Translations under genes and position numbers: made by a program
The notes under the pieces: generated by a model
What the model saw: the letters and a program-made list of their open reading frames with translations, nothing else
Database searches by the model: none
What the model was told of the DNA's origin: nothing
Origin: Terebella lapidaria
Lineage: Eukaryota; Annelida; Polychaeta; Terebellida; Terebellidae
Reading direction: 5' to 3'
Assembly (NCBI GenBank): GCA_949152475.1
Contig: OX424561.1
Coordinates: 42,312,802-42,376,801, forward strand
DNA: 64,000 nucleotides
Part shown: piece by piece, positions 56,601-64,000 of the stretch
Position numbering within the stretch: the first letter of the stretch is position 1
Layout of the letters: each line of letters opens with the position of its first letter

Positions 56601-59037
56601 TACGGGCTCGTCTGAGGAAGGAATATCGACCGAAACGAGCTGACCATGCAGCTCTTCTCGACACTCGAGCAAAGGATCCGGCCCGGAATCCGAAGCTATA
56701 CGTACCCGGTTTCTTTTCCCCTGCGGGCTTGGGAGCCTCTCCGCGTCCTCGGCCTCGGCCACGACCACGGTCTCCTCGGGTGCTGCCGGCAGGGGCGCCG
56801 CGAAAGGGCAACCCTGAGGCCCTGCCTCTAGCTCTACCACGGCCACGAGTCGGCTGTTGCTGAGGCTGAGACTGCTGAACTGCAGACTGGGGCTTCTTAA
56901 AGGCCGAAACCATCTGTTGCGTGAGGCGTTCCAGAGACTTCGACTGGCTCAGGAGGGCATTGGAAGTAGAGGACTTCGCGGCCTTCTCGTCGGCCTCCTT
57001 CTTCACCTCCCGCAACTCCGCAGAACGGTCAGGGAGTAGAAGTGAAGTAGGGGCTCCGGAAGAGGGGATAACGGGGTGGAGAACTCTCATGTCTGTCATG
57101 AGCTGGTCCGGAACCTCGAACTTGAGGGATGAGAGGAAGGCGTCACGCCGCCACAACTCGGACACCCAGAGTGAGTGGGAGTCCAGGGCCACCTTGTCAC
57201 CCACACCTTTGCCAATGGAGGTGACCAATGAAGCGCAGCTCAATAAGGCTTCTGCCAAATCATCCCGGTCGACGTCAGGGTTGTCCAGGACCTGGTCACG
57301 GCACTGAAGAATGGCCCGTCTCGTAGCCATCGACAGCCAGTCCATGGCCGAATCCGTGGCCAGCCCCACTCGAAACGTGTGCTGCAGCTCCGCCAAGGCC
57401 GCCCATGGGATCTCCACGGCCTTAGGCTCCTTGAAAAAGGCGTAATGGGGGTGATGCCTCCTCAAAGCTGTAGGCTTGTCGTCCAACTCCGATGACGTAT
57501 AGTAGTCGTTGACAGACGGGCGAGCAGGATACGCGCCAATCGCCGACTTGTTGGACCTGATGGTCTCGTCCATGCGCTCCTGCATGGAGCCGCGAACTCC
57601 CTGCGACAGAGGGAACCGTAAGGCGTCCTTCGACGGCCGGGGGTGCTCCATCTCAGAAGAAATCATCGAACGAGCCACCTTCTTGACTGGGGCCGGAGCA
57701 TGCTCTTCGGGCCACAAACCCGGGAGGACCCTCTTCACAAAATCCAACTTCTCCCCCCAAGAGAGAGGGTCGTCGGACTCGGGCTGGTCCGCCTCCTGGT
57801 CCGGGTCCGCCTTACGCTTTCGCGGAAGCGTGAGGCCTGACGGGCCAGGTAACGGCTGGTCAGCCGACTGAGAGACCTGTAGGGAAGGTTCCTCATCTGA
57901 AGACGGCTCTTCCCTAGGCAGAGGGGAAGACGGGGGCGGTGGCGGCTGTGGAGGCGTGAACCTCGCCAGAAACTGCTGCCACTGGCCTAACATCTCTTCC
58001 CGAAAAGACTGAAGCTCGCCCCTAAGGCGCTGCTCTGACGTCGTGGAAGAGCTCCCCTGGACAGGAACACCGGACGGCTCCGACGCACGGGAAGACCCTT
58101 GGTCCGCCAACTGGGCGAAGGACAACATACCCTGGCTGGAGGCGACGAAACCGGAGGGCAGGGCCGTAAGAGGGGAATCGTCCTTGATATCCTCGGCGAT
58201 CTGAAACACACAGGGCGAATCAGAAAAAGGAAACTGTGGAAACCGTGGAGACATGGAAACTCCAGGAACCCATGGGTTTGGACGGCTCATGGCCCTTGGC
58301 TCCCGGCCCCTACTGGCCACGGCTCCGGTAGCCACGGCCTGGGGTCCAGTAACCGACGGGAAATCGGGTGCCGGCGGCCGTATCACTGGCGACACGGGCC
58401 CGGACCGAAATCCGCCCTGGCTATGGGGTTGAAACCCAGCTCCGGGGGCAGGTGCCCGACCCGGAGGGGGAAACAACACTCTCTGTCCAGAGGGATCCCG
58501 GGCGCAGGGAACCGTCGTGAGCCCGACGGAACCGGCAGACCCCGAAACCACACTCGGACACTGAAACCCAGGTCGTTCAGCCAGAGAAGCATGAGAACGA
58601 GGGGCCAGTAGAGAGGGAGCCAAAAGTGAGCCACACAAACCCGTAGGTTGTGGGGAAGTTAGGGTGCCGAGAGCCGAACGCGCGGCTCCCGGGACCCGTA
58701 CCTGGCTGAAAGAAAATGACAATGATAAATCAAAACTTACAGCACAAACAGCATTGGATAACTGCAAATCTAAACGCCGCTTGCGTTCCTCAGACGCCTT
58801 GGGACGCGGCCTGGCGCTATCAGAATCTGACGGGGAAGGGGGAGTAGGGCAACCAGCAAACCTGCGGGCCTGAATCTCCCGTAAGCCTTGAAGACAAAGT
58901 TTCCACTCGTCGACGGACCAATCCGCGCATAACTCACAGGTGGCTGAAGGACGGCAATAAACAGTGTCCCTACACTGCCAGCAGGCGTTATGAGCCTCCC
59001 ACTTAGGAAGGTAGTGTTTGCAAACGATGCACTTCAT
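53680..59037 (-). CDS. DIRS long open frame: gag-like region and tyrosine recombinase
   Basis: One open frame of 1785 codons. The N terminus is cysteine-rich (CIVCKHYLPKWEAHNACWQC, zinc-finger-like) and is followed by a proline- and serine-rich gag-like part. The middle overlaps the RT frame. The last 420 residues or so form a tyrosine recombinase: an N-terminal helical part (STIAGYRTAIAKTL), then the catalytic arginine context GKRRSELHAL, HDVRALAASLAF and a terminal tyrosine context SFYLREL. In DIRS elements the recombinase inserts the circular cDNA. The frame looks whole. Confidence 0.85.
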   Translation of the reverse strand: MKCIVCKHYLPKWEAHNACWQCRDTVYCRPSATCELCADWSVDEWKLCLQGLREIQARRFAGCPTPPSPSDSDSARPRPKASEERKRRLDLQLSNAVCAVSFDLSLSFSFSQVRVPGAARSALGTLTSPQPTGLCGSLLAPSLLAPRSHASLAERPGFQCPSVVSGSAGSVGLTTVPCARDPSGQRVLFPPPGRAPAPGAGFQPHSQGGFRSGPVSPVIRPPAPDFPSVTGPQAVATGAVASRGREPRAMSRPNPWVPGVSMSPRFPQFPFSDSPCVFQIAEDIKDDSPLTALPSGFVASSQGMLSFAQLADQGSSRASEPSGVPVQGSSSTTSEQRLRGELQSFREEMLGQWQQFLARFTPPQPPPPPSSPLPREEPSSDEEPSLQVSQSADQPLPGPSGLTLPRKRKADPDQEADQPESDDPLSWGEKLDFVKRVLPGLWPEEHAPAPVKKVARSMISSEMEHPRPSKDALRFPLSQGVRGSMQERMDETIRSNKSAIGAYPARPSVNDYYTSSELDDKPTALRRHHPHYAFFKEPKAVEIPWAALAELQHTFRVGLATDSAMDWLSMATRRAILQCRDQVLDNPDVDRDDLAEALLSCASLVTSIGKGVGDKVALDSHSLWVSELWRRDAFLSSLKFEVPDQLMTDMRVLHPVIPSSGAPTSLLLPDRSAELREVKKEADEKAAKSSTSNALLSQSKSLERLTQQMVSAFKKPQSAVQQSQPQQQPTRGRGRARGRASGLPFRGAPAGSTRGDRGRGRGRGRGEAPKPAGEKKPGTYSFGFRAGSFARVSRRAAWSARFGRYSFLRRARRSSFNSVLERVGAARGLPLGRLDAPSRIRPEIREIATVIARPKGFHSSKRSRTPPCSPRGDNGDDRETSDRTCSRGHSRVLQRVVCGSQSVGGLETSDRSFSVEQVLNRADVFHGNAGASSFSHASRFVGGNDRSQRCLFPYSNETCSSQIPEISLSRPRMAVSGAPVRIIDSAVDFHHGGSGSPDSRPQAGDFYPPISRRLANPAPLSRNADRPSTVCGKSMLTDGVQNQPKKVRLVTASRLRLLGVSLSDYLRDCFADAGSSVKIIRAVRRLPSSHSTDGQTLAVPSRDASVHGKVSSVGPPAHAAYSAASTLSMVPGHGRQIPARAGLSGSRFPSAMVAGSRQSAPRVVIPPAASIQARIYGCQYGRLGRSLGRQRGLGHLVFVSAGMAHKPVGTGGRVLGSQALGNTFPQSGCVGGHRQLHRCRLHQQAGRYEVPVAVPSRYRPPALVSRPGYFAFREAYPWSYECLGGPPLPEGPGPGHGVESCPQGIPISLRPMGHADGRFVCDPLEPQTSFVCVSHSRSHGHVSGCDVDVLGGHVRVCLPPSGVVGQGDRQVSDSPVSPPADCSVSTAEVVVPGPSGVDSRLPSSASGSVGPPQTTSLQHVSSGSRKSEASCLDIVERCFRKKGFSREVSARIARSNRKSSLAVYQSKWTSFCAWCRRRKVSPFRVDAPLISEFLLEKFNEGRAPSTIAGYRTAIAKTLKPKLGIDFGHDQGLTALINSFEIERPKARNPVPEWDLSLVLNVLRKDPFEPLERASLKFLTFKTVFLLALASGKRRSELHALSFSKVKWKSDGSSVLLGVIPSFLAKTQLAGTPLLSFSIPALTPSLGPGLEEDAKLCPVRALRIYVNRTRELHLGKRLLFVSYLKDFPNDIRPATISSWIKKCVRFCYEKSQAKKSTGFRVKAHDVRALAASLAFTNKVSLNDVMSACTWKSHNTFTSFYLRELAWEDDSGLQLGRLVAAERVVQL
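54570..56846 (-). CDS. DIRS reverse transcriptase, RNase H and methyltransferase-like frame
   Basis: A 758-codon frame that overlaps the gag/recombinase frame in a different phase, as is usual in this family. It shows RT motifs (VIDLSPLNKFL, VTIDLKDAYFHIPM, the YLDD box in IHQYLDDWLI), an RNase H domain (HVFTDASMDGWGAHWD, LLELEAVFLALRHW, TDNSTVVAYINKQGG) and the DIRS-specific DAM-methylase-like part (VDLFATRWNHKLPSF, YAYPPAVLLDKVI). It looks whole. Expression of overlapping DIRS frames is not well understood. Confidence 0.88.
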   Translation of the reverse strand: MAVVELEAGPQGCPFAAPLPAAPEETVVVAEAEDAERLPSPQGKRNRVRIASDSGPDPLLECREELHGQLVSVDIPSSDEPVGARLILFWKEWERLGACPWVVSTLRRGFGLKFEKLPPLSPVPRGFTLPNDPERRRVLHEEITAMIEKQAIEPAPGDTPGFYSVLFVVPKASGGWRPVIDLSPLNKFLIVPTFSMETPEQVRSVMPRDSWVVTIDLKDAYFHIPMKPAVRKYLRFLYLGRVWQFRALPFGLSTAPWIFTMVAREVQILAHKRGIFIHQYLDDWLIRHHCRETLIVQAQFVVNLCSRMGFKINQKKSDLSPRRDFVFLGYRYQTTSETVLPMLDRQSKLSVLSEGFLRRIPQTARRWQSLLGMLASTEKLVPLGRLHMRPIQRHLHSQWSQVTGDRSQLVQVSPEVVSHLQWWLDPVNLLRGSSFRRPLPSRHVFTDASMDGWGAHWDDSEVSGTWSSSQQEWHINLLELEAVFLALRHWETHFLNQAVLVATDNSTVVAYINKQGGTKSQSLCQAAIDLLLWCHDRGISLFARHIPGHMNVWADRLSRRGQVQAMEWSLAPRVFQSLCGLWGTPMVDLFATRWNHKLPSFVSPIPDPTAMSVDAMSTSWEGMYAYAYPPAVLLDKVIAKFRTHQCRLLLIAPCLPQRSWFPDLLELIVDFPRQLPDQWDLLKQPRSSMFHQAPASLKLHAWILSSDVSERRDFQGRCPLGSPDQIENLLWQSTNRSGLPSVLGVVAGRLVLSESMLP

Positions 59038-59512
59038 ATCTGAAACATATCAAACATCGAAGTACAAACGGGCGATAATGGGGGAAGGAAAGGGGCCTGG
59101 GGAGGCTTTACCATTTCCTCCCAAAAAAAATCGCAAATCACTAACTCTAAGCTAGTCTAACAACGAAAGAACGATCTACTGAAGAAAAAGCTGTGCAAAG
59201 AACAGCCTAAAGACGATCGTAGACGTGAAGAAATTCGACTTTGAATGCCGAAAGCAAGACTTGCTGCACATCCAACAATGGAGGAGCAAATTAATGGCGG
59301 CTAAGGTCAATCATATGACCGGTGTGACGTCACATCTACACCGCGGGGAATCTGAGATGTGTGAGAGTAATTTCCTTCAATTTCGAGTTCGAGATGGATG
59401 TCAGGAATTTTAAGAAAATTCTTGTGACATTCATTTCTCTCTCCTCTTCTTTGAATGCCAAGGTAAGATTACCCAAAGAGTTTATTATAGAGGTAGTGGT
59501 ATGGCAATAAAT

Positions 59513-60010
59513 ATGAGGTTAAAGGTCAAATTCAAAGTCACCGAAATATTCAGCATATATCATTCCCTATATGTTCACTAGCGAATCCTAAGCTGTAAAG
59601 TCGATAATAAGCGAGATATTAGCCATTTTGTGCTCTGACCTTGAAAATAAGTTCAAGGTCAAATTCACGGTCATCAAAATATTCAGTGCAAATCATTTTC
59701 TATATGTCCACAATTGCTTCCCCAGCCATAAAATCAATAGAGGAGCAAGATATTAGTCATTTTGTCCTTTGAACTTGAAAATGATATCAAATGTCGAATT
59801 CAAGGTCATGGCAATGTTCAGCATATATCATTTTCTATATATTCACAATTGATTCCTAAGCTGTAAAATCGATAATAAGGGAGATATGAGTTATTTTGTC
59901 CTGTGCCCTTTGAAATTTAGGTCAAACGTCAAATTGAAGGTCATGACAATAATCTGTATATATAATTTCCTATATGTTCATAATTGATTCCTAAGCTGTA
60001 AAGTCAACTA
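59513..60010 (-). repeat. AGGTCA-rich dispersed repeat, right of the DIRS insertion
   Basis: Continuation of 52338-52950. It holds about four units with AAGGTCAAATTCAAGGTCA-like cores, CCTATATGTTCAC and GATTCCTAAGCTGTAAAGTC. The orientation is opposite to the units at 62440-63640. Confidence 0.75.
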
Positions 60011-60489
60011 GACATAAAAGCATATAGACTTTGTGGCATCCCCCAATTTGTTCTTATCATTTCAAATGGTCATACTGGACTGAGAAAAAAAGGATACATA
60101 GGCCATTGTATGTGGGTAAGAGTGAGAATTCATCTGACAGTTTCTTACCAGAACTGCTTTCTATCATCTTACCAAAGCCAAACATTTCCCAGCTAACTAA
60201 AACAATGATGATCTGGTCACTGCATGTGAAATAGAGTTGAATAACAAAACATTCAAACAATACATGTTTGTACAATATAAATGCAGACAGGGCAAATCAT
60301 TCCCCAAGCATGTTGTGTCATGTGTGTTGGCTTATTAACCAACCATTGTATTCTGTGGGATGGAACTTCATTCTTTTACCATGTACACACACTAGTAAAC
60401 CAGGCTTTGGAAGGGGGAGTGAGAGATTATGCATGGATATGAGCCTAGGGTCATGTTTCACATGCTAGCTTTGCTGCTGTATCACTTGT
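60011..60489. other. Unassigned stretch
   Basis: No gene recognised. Small open frames on both strands have no family resemblance. Confidence 0.3.
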
Positions 60490-60790
60490 CAGGCATGACT
60501 GAGCAGGGCTGGCTGAGAGGGGCGGAGCCTATTGCTGTGCTGGACAGACTGGCTGATCTTATAAGGCATGGCTGAGCAGGGCTGGCTGAGAGGGGCGGAG
60601 CCTATCGCTGTGCTGGACAGATTGGCTGATCTTGTAAGGCATTACTGAGCAGGGCTGGCTGAGAGGGGCGGAGCCTATTGCTGTGCTGGACAGACTGGCT
60701 GATCTGGTAAGGCATTACTGAGCAGGGCTCTCATATACTGCACTGGCTGAGAGGGCAGAGCCTAGCCTGATGCTGGACATGCAGGCTGCA
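60490..60790. repeat. 73-bp minisatellite, about four copies
   Basis: The unit contains TGAGCAGGGCTGGCTGAGAG, GGGCGGAGCCTAT and GCTGTGCTGGACAGACTGG. Starts fall at about 60499, 60573, 60646 and 60719. The last copy is interrupted by about 12 bases. Confidence 0.9.
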
Positions 60791-60829
60791 GTCAGTGAAT
60801 ACAGTAGCATGGCTCAGTTACAGTATTAC

Positions 60830-61170
60830 ATCTGCATGGGCGCAGGCGAGGGAAAAATCCAAAGTCTAAAAAAAATACACCCAAAAAAATGCTTTCCCCT
60901 GGAAATTGCCTGAATCAAATTATGACATTGACAGGAATCGCCCTATTTTTTTCCAAAATGGCCGCTGGCGGCCATCTTGGATTTCGGATCTCGATGAAAA
61001 ACGATAGGGGTTAGGAGCAAAGTATTTCGGATGAGCTGTGAAAATTTCGGAAAGATAGATCAAGGCGTTCAAGAGTTATGATCCGGAAACCAAACGGCGG
61101 AAGAAAAAAAAAAAAAAAAAGACAGACAAAAACATAAGGCCTCCCGATTTTCAATCGGGATGCCTAATTA
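60830..61170. repeat. Terminus of the same mobile repeat family as 7715
   Basis: Read in reverse complement, 61060-61165 matches the left end of the 147-bp-array element: a TTAATTAGGC boundary, hairpin, T-rich tract, then CTTCCGCC and GGTTTCCGGA. The hairpin here is CCCGATT...AATCGGG, different from the one at 7719. Confidence 0.65.
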
Positions 61171-61306
61171 AGCATAATATCATTTCCTATATGTTCACTA
61201 TGGATTCCTGGGTGTAAAGTCGATAATAAGAGAGATATTAGCCATTTTATGCTCTTGTCTTGAAAGTAATGTCAAAGGTCAAGTTCAAGGTCATGAAATA
61301 ACCACC

Positions 61307-61438
61307 ATATTGTGACCAAATAAGTTTGTCTCCAGTGGGATTCGAACCCAGGTCGCCAGATTCCAAGCCCTGTGCTCTACCGAGTGAGCTAAAGGGATAT
61401 CCCATTAGCCAAGCCAGTAGGAATGCGGGTCACAATAT
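61307..61438 (-). repeat. tRNA-like sequence bounded by 11-bp inverted repeats
   Basis: On the - strand, TAGCTCACTCGGTAGAGC is an A box with a paired D-arm, and GGTTCGAATCC is a B box with a mostly paired T-arm, about 40 bases apart. The acceptor stem does not pair and the anticodon stem is weak, so it is not a convincing tRNA. The unit lies between ATATTGTGACC (61307) and its exact inverse (61428). It may be a SINE head captured in, or converted to, a MITE-like unit. Confidence 0.6.
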
Positions 61439-61524
61439 ATAATTTCCTATATTAGCGAGATAATGAGGTCAAAAGTCAAATTCAAGGTCACGAGAAAATT
61501 CAGCATATATCATTTCCTATATGC

Positions 61525-61990
61525 AATCCGTCAAACGACCTTTGACCTAGAGGTCTGAAGTTTTCGCCAAGTCATCCTTGAGGTTTCCTGCATATCTCGG
61601 AAACAGCACGTCGTAGAGCTAAACGGTCGTTATTTTCGGACTTGTCGCCCTAGACAAACATGTCTAAGGGGTATTATTATTTTTCGTTTTCGTCAATATC
61701 TCAAAAACGGTGCGCCGTAGAGTGGAACGGACGTTATTTTCGACTGGTCGCCCTACACAAACATGTCTAAGGGGTATTAGGGTTGACCTTTGACCTTGAC
61801 TGTAAATTTTGTTTCGCTGAGTCGGCATTTTTTCTTGCTTTCGTTGATATCTCGGAAACAGTGCGTCATAGAGCGAAACGGACGTTGAACGAACATGTCT
61901 GACGGGTATTTAGGGATGACCTTTGACCTTTATTTTTTTCGCTGAGTCAGCATTTTCATCGATATCTCGGAACATAGAGTGAAACAGACT
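61525..61990. repeat. Diverged copies of the 147-bp repeat
   Basis: Three or four degenerate units sharing CATATCTCGGAAAC, TAGAGCGAAACGGACGTT and GACAAACATGTCTAAGGGGT with 8.1-9.9 kb. Spacing is irregular. Confidence 0.75.
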
Positions 61991-62440
61991 CTGACCCGAA
62001 TTTTTAAGTTACCGGACCTATGGTCCGATAACCTATTGGTATGGCGTTGCGTCCGTCGTCTGCGTCGTCGTCGTCCGTCTACATTTTTATCTTTAAAGTT
62101 TACGATCGGATCTTTCTGAAATTTTGCACAAAAATACCTAAAAATATTTCAAAACGGGGTTATTTTTTTGTTTTTCGATTTTCGCATTTTTTTCAAAATG
62201 GCGGCCATTTTCGCCGAAAAACGGCCAATTTCTGACTTTGGCGGCCATTTTCTCAAAAACTGTTCAGACAGTTTTGAGATTTTTATTTCAAAAAATTGCT
62301 CTCACATACCTCTGTGATGTGTGTAAGTTTCCTTGCCCCTGAATCGCCGGTTTGCGTGTAGCGGCCATTTTCATTTTCTCGACGGGTCCCAAATGGGACT
62401 CTCTCATGTTGAATTCTCCTATGCTTTATAATGGGACACA
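61991..62440 (+). repeat. Dispersed repeat terminus, inverted relative to 1-175
   Basis: It starts TTACCGGACCTATGGTCCGA, a small hairpin, then a GTCGTC-rich tract and GGCCATTTT words shared with 28170-28690. It seems to be the head of a repeat whose body is the AGGTCA-rich array that follows. Confidence 0.6.
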
Positions 62441-63640
62441 TTATGCCTAATATCCCACTTAATATTGAGATTAGAGACTAGGAATCAATTGTGGACACAT
62501 AGGAAATGATATATGCTGATTATTGTCATGACCTTGAATTTGACCTTCGACCTCATTTTCAAGGTCATAGCACAAAATGGCTGATATCTCGCTTATTATC
62601 AACTTTACAGCTTAGGAATCAATTGTGGACATATAGGAAATGATATATGTCAAATATTCTCGGGACCTTGAATCCGACCTTTGGCCTCATTTTCAAGGTC
62701 ATAGCACAAAATGGCTAATATCTCGCTTATTATCGACTTTCCAGCTTAGGAATCAATTTTGAACATATAGGAAATGATGTATGCCGAATATTTTGATGAC
62801 CTTGAATATGACCTTTGAACTCATTTAGTTTAGTTTAGTATATTTGGTGTAAAAAATGTACATTTGACTATTATGATCAGGTACATAAAATAGCACCGAG
62901 GTAGCACAAGAAAGTGACCGAACACTTATTTCCATTGTGGCCCTCTGATTTTCAAGGTCAAAGGGCAAAATGGCTGATATCTCGCCTATTATCGACTTTA
63001 CAGCTTAGGAAGCAACTGTGGACCTATAGGAAATGATACCTGCTGAATATTGTCATGACCTTGAATTTGACCTTTGACCTCATTTTCAAGGTCAGAGAAC
63101 AAAATGGCTAATATCTCACTTAACATCGACTTTACAGATTAGGAATCATTTGTGCACATATAGGAAGTGAGATGTACTTATTATCCTCACGACCTTGAGC
63201 TTGACCTTGCACCTTATTTTCAAGGTCAATGCACAAAATGGGTAATATCTCGCTTATCATCAACTTCACAGATTAGGAATCAATTGTGCACAGATAAGAA
63301 TATTCTGATGACCTTGAACTTCACCTTCGACCTTATTTCCAAGGTCAGAGCACAAAATGGCTGGTATCTCGCTTAATATCAAATTAACAGCTTAGGAATC
63401 AATTGTGGACATATAAGAAATGATAGATGCCGAATATTCTGATGACCTCGAGTTTGACCTTTGACCTTATTTTCAAGGTCTAGCACAAAATGGCTAATAT
63501 CTCGCTTACTATCGACATCGCAGCTTAGGAATCAATTGTGGACATATAGGAAATGATGAATATTCTTGTGACTTTGAATTTGACAAGTGACTTTCTTTCC
63601 AAGGTAAATAGGATAAAATGGCTAACATATAAAATAAAAA
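62441..63640 (+). repeat. AGGTCA-rich tandem array, about 130-bp units
   Basis: About nine degenerate units (spacing roughly 125-135 bp) with AAAATGGCTAATATCTCGCT, ATCGACTTTACAGCTTAGGA, ATCAATTGTGGACATATAGG and one to three TGACCTTGAA/TTTCAAGGTCA words each. A foreign insertion of about 120 bp seems to lie at 62826-62945 (TTTAGTTTAGTATATTTGG onward). Related blocks: 28700-29300, 37790-38200, 52338-52950 and 59513-60010. Confidence 0.85.
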
Positions 63641-64000
63641 TTAGGCCAAGGGCCAAAGATAGGTTACCGGACAATGTTTAATATTTTAGATGTTAGCCAG
63701 GTCACTGGTTAAATTCAAGGTGAAGAGAATATTCAGCATATATAATATTAAGCATATATCATGTCCACAGTTGATTGCTAAGCTGTAAATTCAATAATCA
63801 GAGAGATAATTAGCAATTTTGTGTTGTGGCCTTTGAAAATGAAGGCAAAGGTCAAATTCAAGGTCATCAAAATATTCAGTGTATATCATGTTCTATATGT
63901 CCACAATTGATTCCCAAGCCATGCAGTCAATAGAGGAACAAGATAAGAGCCAGTTTGTCCTTGGACCTTGAAAATGAGGTCGGAGGTCAAATTCAAGGTC
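63641..64000 (-). repeat. AGGTCA-rich repeat, reversed copy at window end
   Basis: It starts AGGCCAAGGGCCAAAGATAG at about 63647 and matches 52338 onward closely, in the opposite orientation to 62441-63640. It runs out of the window. Confidence 0.75.

Larger units (their letters stand above)
52951..59512 (-). mobile_element. DIRS-type tyrosine-recombinase retrotransposon, looks whole
   Basis: About 6.56 kb, inserted in the AGGTCA-rich repeat (boundaries within a few bases). Inverted terminal repeats of about 200 bp lie at about 52992-53196 and 59287-59491 and look almost identical. An internal complementary region at about 53236-53345 joins inverse copies of both outer ends, the hallmark of DIRS elements, which integrate through a circle rather than by LTRs. 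The coding strand is -. It looks whole and young. Confidence 0.92.

Noticed and set aside
61325-61400. Functional tRNA gene
   Set aside because: A and B boxes are good, but the acceptor stem does not pair and the anticodon stem is weak.

Overview
This is a window of an animal nuclear genome: spliced genes with GT-AG introns, many transposon fossils, satellite-like arrays and low gene density. The mix (DIRS retrotransposon, fold-back DNA elements, frequent TAGGCC and TACATG words) suggests a marine invertebrate, lophotrochozoan or deuterostome. The sequence alone does not settle which.

Two host genes are clear. CDC73/parafibromin lies on the + strand at 3488-5059 with an uninterrupted coding sequence and a splice acceptor just upstream of its ATG. 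Mitochondrial pyruvate carboxylase (PC) lies on the - strand. I place 18 coding exons between 20875 and 13241; every intron phase agrees and the exons sum to 1243 codons plus stop. A possible untranslated PC first exon lies near 30538.

The rest is mostly mobile DNA. From left to right: small inverted-repeat elements (600-1516); a 147-bp tandem array (about 8.1-9.9 kb) between the two genes; fold-back element A (10273-11045) and a 31-bp minisatellite; two near-equal 2.69-kb copies of a Helentron-like element (D1 22659-25346, D2 33092-35777); two copies of a DNA transposon with CACTGTCC ends and 5-bp target duplications (E1 27325-30083, E2 35845-39025); fold-back elements C (31023-32574) and B (35859-36416, nested in the end of E2); a LINE-type region (39.15-49.75 kb) whose ORF1 is split by a pogo-like DNA transposon (40085-43421) and whose endonuclease/reverse transcriptase ORF is decayed; a large inverted repeat (50193-51055); a whole-looking DIRS element (about 52950-59512); and a field of about 130-bp repeats rich in AGGTCA half-sites running to the window end.

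The most interesting signal is the fold-back family A/B/C. Three unrelated-looking arrays of 21-22 bp units sit in inverted halves between ends starting TACGGA(A)G, and each is flanked by a perfect 6-bp target duplication. Also worth checking: a LINE ORF1-like protein ending in an IMPACT/UPF0029-like domain, nucleosome-length (147 bp) monomers carrying a DR1-type nuclear-receptor site, and a terminal hairpin that has changed sequence on both arms while keeping its fold.
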